A stretch of DNA of 64,000 bases from Brachypodius melanocephalos (taxonomy: Eukaryota; Chordata; Aves; Passeriformes; Pycnonotidae): positions 38,085,738 to 38,149,737 of the forward strand of contig VZSR01003807.1 in NCBI GenBank assembly GCA_013398615.1. Direction: 5' to 3'. A program made the position numbers and the translations under genes. Below the pieces are notes generated by a model, which ran no database searches, was not told where the DNA came from, and saw nothing but the letters and a program-made list of their open reading frames with translations. Of this stretch, positions 35,982-47,804 are shown piece by piece (the first letter of the stretch is position 1; each line of letters opens with the position of its first letter).

Positions 35982-38900
35982 GTGAGTGCCGCCCCGCGCC
36001 CCGCCGCTCCCCGCGGCCTCGCTCCCCGGCTGGGCTCGGGATCTCCTTTCTCCGTCGCGACCGGCCCATGATTCCCCGTTATCCCTTCTGTCTTTCCGCG
36101 CTGCGTGGGCACCCACCAGCCTTCCCGCTGGCCTGGCGGGGAGGATCCGCGGCGCCCTTCGGACGCCGGCACGGGGCAGGGCGGCCGCCGGCGGAGCTGT
36201 CGGTGCCGCAGCACGGTGGAGCGACGGCGAGGGCCTGTCCCGAGCCCTCTTTCCGAGGGAAGGCAAATGCACTTATACGACACATGTACGTTCGTGTGCT
36301 GCGAAAAGTGCACATGCAACGATGTATATTAATTATATGTGCATATATATATATGTGTGTGTATATATATGTGTGTGTATATATATATACACACACACAT
36401 ATATATACATGTATATGTATATATATACACACACACGCTACACCTACATATATATGCGTGTGTGCAATTTGCTGTGCGTGGAGAGGTGCGCAGTTTCACG
36501 CTGCGGGGCAGGAGCCCGTGGTCAAACGAAATGCGCCGCCGGCCTCGCACCCCGGACGGGCTGCCGCCCGCCTGGGCCCGGGCACGCTGCGGCGATGCGG
36601 GCAGCTCGTCCCTGGCAGCCCGGCCGTCCTGCCGCGGCCCCGGCGCTCGAGTCTCCCCTCTCCCCGGAGCAAAGGCTGCGGGCCGAGCCGGGCCGGCGCA
36701 GGCCGTCGCTGCCGCCGGGCTGGCCGGTCGGCCGGGGCTGAGGGAGCCCTCGATGGCCAAGCCCGCGCTGTCCCGGCCGCTATCGCTTCCTCCGCTCTCT
36801 CCGCAGGCGGCTGCGAGGAGGGCTTCCTGGCGGCCTCCCCGCCCGCCTCCCCCGGCGGCTCCCCCAAGGGCTCGAGGCCCGGCTCGCCGCTGCCCACGCC
36901 GCAGGCGCCGCGGGTGGACCTGCAGGGCGCCGAGCTCTGGAAGCGCTTCCACGAGATCGGCACGGAGATGATCATCACCAAGGCGGGAAGGTAACGGGCA
37001 CGGCGGGGCCGCCACCCGCGCGCTCCCGGGGCGGGCGGGCACATCAAAGCGGGCCAAAAGCGGGGGAACCCTCCAGATTTACGAGGCAGGTAGATGGCGA
37101 TAATGTTGGATGGGCACGGGAGCATGTGGCGTTTCGGGTTTCCTGTTAATTAGGGCGAGGTCTGGGAGCGTCGTGCCCTTCTGGGGGGAAGCTTTTCCCC
37201 TTTCCAGGGGATACACATGGTAAAAACCTGGGAAGTATAAAAGTATTTGGACTTATTAGAAATTACAAAAACATATTTTATTGAATCCATATGCTACCGT
37301 CTGCATTTTCAGAGAGACTTTATTAATGATTGAAACGCAGTCTTACACAGCACAAAGCTGCATTTGTCTTAAGAGAGTCCAGTCGGGGATTTTCTGTTTT
37401 ATCTTACAGGTGCACTGAAATAACAGCAAAAACTAGTTAGCCATAGTCAGGTTTTTACCCTCCTGCTTATTTAGAAATGGCGGAGATCGGATTTTTGTTT
37501 CCAGTAGCTACTTTTAATGGCTTGTTTTGTATATATATATATATATATATGTATGTATATATATAAGCACAGCAGCAAATACTGAGTAAACCGGAATATC
37601 TTTCATGTTTATAAAATGCAGAAAAATATTTTATTAGCTTGCAGTCAAGTTTCTTTCTTTTTTTCTTTTTCCAAGAATGAAGTTTTCTGATAAAAAAGCA
37701 TGCCAAGCTAAGAGTTATGGGCAGTTTTATGTTAAAACCACCTCACTGGTTAATTAATCCTTTTCTCCACAGAAGGATCTCAATCTGGAACGTTTGTTTT
37801 TTCGTAGTGTTTTTTTTTTTTTTCTTTTTTTTTTTTTCCCCCAGAAATTTGCTTGTAGATTCGTTTCTGCTTTCAATAAAGAAGTTTTACTATACCTTTC
37901 AAAGACAGAGTAGCTCTCGCACTTCACCTTTAGTAAGTTGCAGACAGGAAGTCCCGTGTCAATAAAGACCATATTGTTGGGTTAGAGCATGGCACATTGG
38001 CTTTTATAACTGCATCCTTGCCGTGTTATAATTGTATCACAGTGGATTTAGCTTTCTAATTCGCTGCTGCAGCAATGAGACACCATTTTCTGCTGACACT
38101 TGAAACTTTAGTGGCAATTTGCCTTTCTGTAAGCCATGGGTTTCCTGGGTGGAGGTGGTGTTTGCACATCTCCAGGAATACATTTCTTACTAATATCTGA
38201 AATGGGCTTTAAATGTGTGTACTGCTAAAGCAAAGTCTCAAACCCAAATGATTTACCGTCTAACAATAAAGTTGAAATGATGTGGTAATAGCTGTACTCC
38301 CAAAGCGTATCCCCAAACATACGAAGCATTGTTCGAGTAAATGCACTTTAGAAATCTGTTTTGACATATCGAATGGGCCATTTCATGGCTATGTAACTAT
38401 AATCGTCCAAAAGGACTCTGTAGGCTAAAAGGAAGAACGAGAAAAATCCCACGAAGTGGTTACTTTTCCTAAACAACCTTTCCCGAGTCTGTTTCATATT
38501 AAAAATGACCTCTCTCTTTCCAATGTTCAGGCGGATGTTTCCTGCAATGAGAGTGAAGATCTCAGGTTTAGACCCACATCAGCAGTATTATATTGCTATG
38601 GATATTGTGCCAGTGGATAACAAAAGATACAGGTATGGTGACTTTTACGCAAAAAAATATGATGTAAGCTATAGGGTGCTTGGCTGTTGGCAGAAAATAT
38701 TAACACAACATAAATTAGCAGAAGATCATGTTTAGCTCTCCTTAGAGGTTCTTATTTTCATCCCAGTGTATTTTAAAAGACCATATTGTACCAAGCACGA
38801 AAAAGCAACTAAAATTTGTGTTGAAGCTCTTTATGATACATTTGCCTCACACTATGTGTGTCCTGTGGGCAGATGCTCAGGTTTGGCTTTCAGAGTGCAG

Positions 38901-41900
38901 TTCTGCTGCAGCCAGGAAGTGTTATCATATTTTATTCCTCCTCCTGTCAGTGGGAATTATTTCCTATTAACAAATAAATATGAAAATGTACATTTTTTAG
39001 TGCCAAACGGTATTAACATTAATTAATAACATTAATAGCATGGATATCTGATGTAAATACTTATAAGCTATCTTATAAATAAGTCATGCTTCAAATTGCT
39101 TATATAATTTAATTTAAAAGCTGTTTATCACTGAGATATTTGGTTGCTTAGACTCAAAAAGGCTAATGTGTCTGATTACTGTTATTTAAAGAATTAATGG
39201 CATTAGTGTCTGGAAAATGACGTGAGGTTGTTCTCTGAACACTTAGGAGTAGAAATTTTGTGCTGAAGCTCTCACTGTTTCGAGGGTAGTTGTGTTTTGA
39301 GGGAGCTGGTTGGGCTTTGCGGAGGGCTCTGGTCCTGTAGAAGTGTTTGCAGGCTTGGCCCCGCAGCAGTTCCTGTTGTGAGTTGAAGCCGTTTCCAAGG
39401 TCTTGCTTTTCGGATGCAATCCCATGCTCCAGAGTAGCCAGAGGGGAAGCCTGGCCAGAGCAGTTCAGAGGAGACAGGATCAGGTCTTTACCAGTTGTGG
39501 ATTTGATTGTTTTGACCTGTACTTCCTATAATGTAGGGAGAACCGCTGCGGATTTCATTCTAGAGCTAGGAATATTTCAGACCAAGATTAAAAGGTTGGT
39601 TATGCAGGAATGTTGCCTTGTTTCCTAAGCAAATGCTGCCCTGTGTTTTTCCTGTACTTACCTCATTGGTTGCTATTTCGTCATTTTCTTGTGTGGTGTA
39701 TAAGACCTTTCCTAGGACTGTTTCAGATTTTGAGTTTTTCAACGAGGGGCACCATATACCAGGGCTGACAATGCCCAGCATATACAGTCAGGGGAGTCTT
39801 TCCTGTCTCTACCATAGAGGAAAAAATGCTTCTTTTTCCTTGTACCAGTGCAGTTCAAATGGAAGCTTTTTTTTTTTTTGCTTTTTTTTTCCTTTTTTTT
39901 TTTTCTTTGTGTTGCATGTGTGCATTTACTTAACAATCTAAACATATAATTCCTAGAAGGTCTGAACAATTCATGAATGCATAGAAAAAGCAAGGTAATA
40001 ATTCCAAATTAATTAACATGTTAATACTAAAAATTAAAAGCACTTATACTGAGTATGAATTGTTTCAATCTCATTTGACTTAAAATAATTATAGTCTGAT
40101 CTGCACTGTCGTCACAGTGGGATACATGGTGCCCAGAAAACTGAAGTAACTCCATCTTGTATGAAGGGCAGTATTTTCTTAGCTGACAAATGTGTATTTT
40201 TTTGTATTCATGTATTAGTAACTATGTCTTTAAGCTTTCTGCTAAATATTAATGTTTTACATGTTTTGCTTAAGGCTGTTTGGAAGCTTCACACACTGTC
40301 ATGCAGATTTTTAAATTTCATAGACATGACAGCAGTCACATGGAGCCAAATCTTTAGCTAACAGAGAGATAGCAAAACAAATGGAAATGAAGAAAATTAT
40401 GTCTAGGTCTGGATTTGTAGCAAAATTTGACCTTATAAATATTTGGAAGCTTAAGCTGTAGCTCAAAATGTTTATCACTAAATTTGTGTTTATGTGTATT
40501 TATAATTTTATTTACTTTTTTAGGGAAGGAATATATTTAGTATAAACCAAGAAATATTAAATAAATGAAAAATGTTACAGCAGTGATCTGGGGTGGAGAA
40601 TTTGTCTTCAGGAGAGAATTTCACCACCATTCTAGATCTTAGCTGTGCAGCTTGATCCGAATTGTATGGAGCGATACCTGCATTAGATCATTTTGTTTTC
40701 TGTTCTGACTGTGTTGCTTGTCTTTTTCTGATAAGGAACTGAATTGTGCAAAGGTATGATTTGATAGGGTCTTGTTTTCATTAAAAAACACAGCTGAATT
40801 ACTGGAATTTTACTGTACTTGAAAAAAACCAACTTTCAATTAATGCTTTTTAAACTGCTTTGTGAAGTGTCTGCCTTCAAAATAGATTTTCAACCAAAGC
40901 AGGCACATTTTTTTTTATAAAATCACCTCATCAGCATTTGCCTATCAAATGAAATACAGACTTTGTGTTTTAATTTTCTAACCTTTTTGCAATACTATTC
41001 AAGCCTATTAATATGGTCTACAGAAATATCAAGAGCATAGTTGCACATGCTTTCATTATTTTTCCCAATCGTAATGTTCTTTCTCTTCAATAGCTTTATT
41101 TATAGAGTCCTATATTAGACTCAATATGATAAAACTTCCAAATATGGAATTACTACTCAATTTGATAAAAGAAGGACCAAATTCTTCCCTGTTTCCTGAT
41201 GCCTTTTCTGAGCAGAGCTGTAGCAATCAATGAACTGACACCAGCTTAAAGCTCATTTTGAAACCTAGTGTTGAGACTGTGACTGATTCTAGGAAGAGTA
41301 AGGTCAGATCAGAGCATGGATTTTAACATTATTTTTGCAGGTGCCAGAACTGTGTTTTGAAACAAGCAAATTCTTTTTGTTCATGTAAAATTCAGTCCTT
41401 TCACGTTTTGTTAATGGATGGGTTTTTGCTGTATGCATGGACCCTAATTTATTGGTACTGAATGGGTGTAATGAATTGTTTCGGTGCTTGTGGTTAAAGA
41501 TACTTGTTTTCTTTTTGCAGGTATGTTTATCATAGTTCCAAGTGGATGGTGGCTGGCAATGCTGACTCCCCAGTGCCGCCGCGTGTTTATATTCACCCTG
41601 ATTCACCCGCCTCGGGGGAGACGTGGATGAGACAAGTGATCAGCTTTGACAAACTGAAGCTTACCAATAACGAGCTGGATGATCAAGGGCATGTGAGTAC
41701 TTGCTCTTTGGTGGCATTATGTGTAGGCACGTTGCTCAGCCCTGAGAGGCTCTGACACGCAGCTTCGGCGTGCCAGAAATAGGCTTGACTTTTCAGAGTT
41801 GTTTTGGAACTTTACTCTCCAGATCTAAAATCTGCTTACTTTCTGCTCTGATAATTAACTGCTTATTAGAGCCTGCTGTTTTACTCCCCCCTCAAATAGA

Positions 41901-44900
41901 GAACTCCTTCTGCAAAGTAAAACTTTACAAGGCTAAATTGCCTAATACAGAGGAGCAGAATTGCTCTCGGTATTTCCCACCGAGCGCGTTACTCGCAACT
42001 TCTGCTACGATCGAAGAGGGCGCTTAAATTCACAAGCGGCCAGGAGAAACATTAATAATGTGCAATAACTTCACGTGGATAAAAATACACTTAAGTATTT
42101 TCTTAACCTAAACGTTTGTGTGAAATCCCGTGAGGTGTTAATAATTGCAGTCAAAAACGAACAACATGGGAGCTGGGTTTGCTCCGATGATGATTTATTG
42201 CATACCTTATGAAGCAAGACCCTTTCACAGCTGAGGCTCATTACTTCTGAAAAAGCTGGCGAAGACGTATGCAGTATGAGTGTTCTGTTTGCAAGTTCTA
42301 AATTGTTTAGTTATGACATTATCTAATGTGACAAAATGTGTTATGTTAATATTTCCTTTTCTCTTCAAAACTGTTGAAACATGACAGATGTAAGCCAGTA
42401 TCATTCCAGCAATCCCTAAAATAGTTTTACTTGACACCTTAAGAAATAATTAAAAAATGAGGATTGTTTTTAGTTAGGGTGAAGCCTTTGATTTTGCAAA
42501 CCCCTGTAATAAATGGCAAATGTTGGCGTCCTTTCAGAAGGAGCATCCAGTTCCAAGTGGTAGAACTCTAAGATGTTAGAGGAAAGTTTTTAGACAGGAT
42601 GTGGATTCCACTGTCCTTAGCATAACCCGATTTATTAACCAGGACACTTTCTCCTTCAAGGAAAGGAGTGAAGGAAAATACACCTGGCACGGGGTGCAAA
42701 GACACCACACTCATCTTTCAGTTGTAACTCTGATATGGAGCCAGGTATTTTGCTAATACATAGTCTGAGCTTTCCCCCCTTATTTGTGTTTGCAAATGAA
42801 ATTAACAGAGGCAGGAGTACAGGAGCGTGGCTGACCTAGCAAATGTAATAAAAAGGGTAAAAAGACTTCGGTCTGTGCAATAATTTTCATAATTTTTTTT
42901 GTTCTTCCTTAAAAGAAATGTGGGGGTATTAATGTCTCTTAAGTTAGCAGTGCTTTTCTTAGGATAGTCCAAAAGAGATTTTATATTGCTTCATTCCAGA
43001 ATTACAGTTATGAAGTCTTATTTGGCAGTGTCCATTTAAGTTAAGGTTAGCGCATGAAGTTCCCTTAGTTTCCCCAGCATTCGTGTATTTGTGACTCCTC
43101 TGAAGTGGGAGTTGTTTTTCCTGAATCCTGAGTCTATTGTAAAGGCTCTGAAAGTGAAGCAGATGTAAATGGATAAAATGTTGCTTTTCCAGCTGCCGGC
43201 TGGTTTTTGTACTGGGTGGGTGCAGAGGGACGATATGTGGGTACCATGGTCCACCTGTACATTTGCAGTTGCAAACTGCCCTGTGATAAAATCTCAGCTA
43301 TGTAGGGAATTGTGTTACCATATTTTTCCATCTCAGATTTTAGCTTTGTTTTTATTCTGAACTGAAATCTGTGTAGTGTACACAGCACACTGTTACTTGT
43401 AATACGGGAGAATATAAATTTTCTGGCCTTTAGTTAAGTATTTCGGCTTGAAAACGAGTGAAGCAAAGCTCAAGTACAGTGATTTGAGACACATTGAACT
43501 GATTCAGAGCTATGGCAGTGCCCCTCCTCCCCAAAATGGAAATTTAAGTATTAAAATAAAAGGACAAAAGAAGGATGACTGTAGAATAATTTCATATTTC
43601 TCAAATCTGGGAAATTGCAAACATGTCATTCATAATTACCAGAAAAGGCAAAAGCAGAAAGCAGAAAAGTGTCTCTTCCAATGGGTACATTTTTTCTTTT
43701 AAAGCTATGGTAGTGTGGAATGCTGTATTCAAAAAGCTATGTAGCCTCTGAATGCCTCTAGCAATAATGGAAAACGAATAATCATATTTTGTGATGAATA
43801 TAAAAAACCAATTGTTTCTCATAAGCAGGAAGAAACCATTTTTCTCAGGAGGGTACCAGGGAACAGAGGGCAAATTAGAAGAGCTAGGAGTCAAGGCTGT
43901 AGTGTCCCTCCAATATTTGTTCTTGTATCAGAAGTTCTAACTCTCCCACTCCTGTATGGGACATGGGGTATATTTTAGATTATTAGAAAGTGGGTTTTTT
44001 CCTCTTGTGCGTAGGCAGAGTGGTTCAGAGAAACCGTGGTGGGGTTTCCAGCAAGCAGCGTTGGGTTCTAGCTGTTGTTCTTTGGAAATGCTTTCCCTGC
44101 TTACTGGTTCTGGCAATTCAATCCTTGTCGAAATTGTTTGTTTATGTTTCCTGTGCTCCTTGAAGGTGTAAGCTTTTGCAGAGTTTTTGTATTAAAATCC
44201 CAGGGGGTCGGTTTTGATCTTGCAGCCATTGAGGTACGGAGATTCCCTGGTATCAATCTAGAGCCCTTTTACCTATTCTAGGGTATTAACTCTCAGAATG
44301 TCTGAGAGAAGTCGCCCATGTCCATGAGAATAGAGATAGTATTTGCAAATAGGCACTAAGGTAGAATTCCTGTGCAGTATTTATGTTGTGGTAGCAGTTG
44401 GTGGCAGTTCATTCCCCTTGCATCTTACTGCGCTGGGAATAGTGTTGTGTGAAAGGAGATCAGCCATCTCTAAGAGACTCGAGCACTTTCCAGATTCCGT
44501 GCTGCCTGCTGCTATTTTCATCAGCACTTCAAGTGGCAGTTTGTGGCTATGCAATTTTATAGTGCTGCTCAGCTCAGAGATTTTGAAGTACATATCTGCA
44601 CACAGGACGCCCTCTGATACATGGGTTCTGCTTTCAGTCTGTGGAGATGAAGCAAAAATTTGTACGGATATGGTTTCTTTGTGTGTTTCTGATCTCAAAA
44701 GGAGTTCCAGGGTGAATTCCCTGCTTTGGAAATACTACATTCTTACAGAGTCGTGAAGACACACACTGTGGCTTTTGTGTGTTTCATCTAAGTTGAGATT
44801 CTAAGGGAAAGTAAACCTGGATTTTGCAGTTGTCACTGAAAAGTGCATGATCTGGATGCTCTTTGTTAATGCCTCTCATCCCTCTCTCATCTGTGGAGTG

Positions 44901-47720
44901 AGTGCTGCATTGTAAAAGCAGTTCTCCCTCTGGCTGGTTAGAGCTGGATAATTTTTCTATTTCAATGCAGTTTTAAAACTGAATTTCAGTGGAAGGGAAA
45001 AGTCAATATTTTTTATGCTATTTTCCATGCTTTTCAGCTGAGTATTTTTTGATGCAGAGGAACATCTTTTAACTTTCAGTGTAAATGAGGCTGTTAGTGT
45101 GTTAATTGTTCCTTGGTGGTTGGGGTGGGTTTTTTTCCCCATTTGAAAGTGGGGCGAGGCTGGAAGCAGAGGCGGACTGTAACTCTGCCCAGACTTGGCT
45201 CCAAGTAGCGAGCTCTGCTTACAGTCAATGGGCAGTTATATGTTCTTGTCACAATGAAAAGCTGTGAAATATCAGCATTTGCACTTGCAGTTTTTGTCTT
45301 AGTACAGAGGGAATCCATGCTCCTCAGCCCCACACACTTCCCTAACTGCAGAGAGCCAGAGTGCTTGTGCTTTGGAGGGAGGATAAACGAGGATTTTTTG
45401 GCAAAAACAGCAGCAAGGACTGTGTTGGTAGTGGGGAGGTGACTGTGTAGTGCTGGCACTGCCAAGTTGCTGGAGGATTGGTGTCTCCCCTGTGAAGGAG
45501 TGTCTGGCTCTCATTTGTTCTGGCTGAGATGGTTGTGCCATGGTGGTGCTCATGCTCAGGGTCAGCTCTGAGGCCTCATTGTGGCAGCAGCTCTCAAAAG
45601 CCATTGCAAAGGTAATCCCAGCTTTGTGTGGCTGCAGGTGCTCTGGTGGCCTTTGCCTCCTACCTGTGGGCTCCCTGCTGCAGTGTCTTCCATCTGATCA
45701 TGGTTTCTCGACAGCTGCTGTAGCCAAAGTATAATTTTACTTTTTGTGAGGGAGGTTTATTCCCACATGAAGTGTTTTGATCTTGTTCTGTGAGAACTTT
45801 TGTAGAGGCTCTTGAGCTGTGAGTTGAATGTAGTGCCAGTTCATATTTGGGAACTCAGTGAGACTTCTGATTGGGGTTTCTTGGTATTGGATTTTAAGGG
45901 CATGAAGGGAAAGTTGCTGTTTCTGCAGATAAACTGTTAGATCCTGTTGGTGCTTTTAAATGTGCAAGCACTGTGAAACGAAAAGCTGCAATCTCCTTTT
46001 CCTTAGCTTTTTCTTCACAGTAGCTTTAGGTGATGCTTTGAATAATAAAGCTAGACTGTTTTTGGAGTGGGTGTTGCATCTCCCTTTTCTTTTATGTCCT
46101 GTCTTCATATGTTGCTCTTTAATTCACAAGGGCTTTACACTTATGCATTATTTAGAGTTCAGAGTCCTTCAGATCAGTAACAAAGATCCCATTGTTACAC
46201 AGTACAAAATCAAGAAAAAGAAATTATTGCTATCGATTTGCTAATTGCCAAAACAGTGTGTCAGCGCAGGAAATTTCAGTACAGGACAGAGGCCAGACAG
46301 GTTGCTCCTGGGAGATGACATGGATCAGTTTAGCTGTAATAGCCACCCAGATAAGCAGTGGGAGGTGTTCATCTCCATGCTGCTTTGATTTCACTTGTTC
46401 TGATGCGTGAGCAGAGCTCTTTGTAGCTGCCAGGGTTATCGCTGATGTGTGGGCCAGCAGTGGTTTGCACCACAGAGCTGATGGGGTCAAGTAATCCGTG
46501 TGGGAGAGAATGTGGCATGCTCAGTGGCACCCAGACAAATGGCAATGCACAGAATAGCAGTGGATTTGAACTGTGCAACATCTTTTCTTGATAACTTCTT
46601 TTTCTGTTGCACCAGTATCTCCCCTGGTACCACTGGGTGTTCACAGGAAAACAGGGTGAGGAATGTGCTGTCCTGTCTGCATTTTCATTTTGTAGATGTT
46701 TGCCGTTGGAGAACGGAAAGGAGTGTTGCAAATGAAAAAACACTTCTGCACAATAAAAAATCTTGCTCTGTTCAAGATTTCAGAAACTCAAAAAAGACTT
46801 TCCATGACAAGATCCATAGGACACTCCCTGAGCAAATTAATTGGAGCCTGTAACGTCATTGTCAAAATCTTACTCAAAGGCCAATAAAACCCTGATTTAT
46901 CCAGAAACTTGCCTTACCAAAACAAGGTCATGTAATCTGGCCGGGACCAAGTCTGTTAAACTGGCCAAACTCTAGTTTATCCAAATGAATGCACTGTCTT
47001 CTATATAATTTGGGTGAATGAACTTCCACTGTGTCTGACATAGGGCTCTGTTGAGTGCTTGAGCACATGCACATTCTCAGCCTACTCAAGGAGCAGGAAA
47101 TTAAAAAGCTTCCCCAGAATGTTGATTAGTGGTTTCACAGGCCAATAGCCATAAGACTATTTATTTATCAAATTAGTAATTTCTTAGGGCTTCCAACAAT
47201 AATAGTTGAACTTCAATTATTTTTTTCTTGAAATCTTCTTTTTCAAGTGGTTAGTTGAAGTGAAGTAAAATAGAGGAAAAATTCTGCATTTTAAATCTCC
47301 TTTAAAATTGAGATGCAGTACCAAGAGGTATTTTTGTGTTAAATTTCATGCTGTATGGGTTCATCCACTTCTCTTTTATGATTAATTTTTGATAGAGTTT
47401 TTCTATTCTGGGAGGGTGTTTTAATTGAAATTCATTGTCTGTTTTATAAATCAATTGTTATTAACACGTTAGAGTTTTGGATTTGTTATCATTTTACGCT
47501 TAAGTTTATGTTTCTTCAGAGTGTGAGAGTATCAGCATGTGTTCCAACCAAGGTTTGTTTCTAGCCTTTGGGATATAAGGAAAAAAATTCTCCAATACCA
47601 TATCCTGAAGGTTCCAAAAACAAAAGGCAAATTTCTGCTTCTGTTAATTCTGTTAGGTAAAATCCAGACTTCAGTGGAAAAAAGTGACAAAACTTTCATA
47701 ATTCCAGTGGGACCTGACTT

Positions 47721-47804
<84 letters not shown>

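Larger units (their letters stand above)
34970..36260 (+). promoter_or_regulatory. TBX18 promoter and first-exon CpG island
   Basis: A dense CpG block begins near 34,970 and covers the presumed promoter, the leader and coding exon 1. It contains GGGCGG/CCGCCC GC boxes at about 35,190-35,275 and an inverted CCAAT box. I see no convincing TATA box. The transcription start cannot be read directly; the position of the CCAAT box suggests about 35,280-35,340. This is an inference. Confidence 0.8.

Noticed and set aside
35567..36319. 250-codon open frame on the - strand, antisense to TBX18 exon 1
   Set aside because: It is the complement of GC-rich coding sequence where stop codons are rare. Its content is Ala/Gly/Arg/Pro runs and a mirror of the CAG/CCG repeat, with no recognised family.
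46860..46990. Repeated TTTATCCA strings suggesting a DNA-transposon remnant in intron 4
   Set aside because: Only two short strings match. There are no terminal inverted repeats or target-site duplications, so a family assignment would be a guess.
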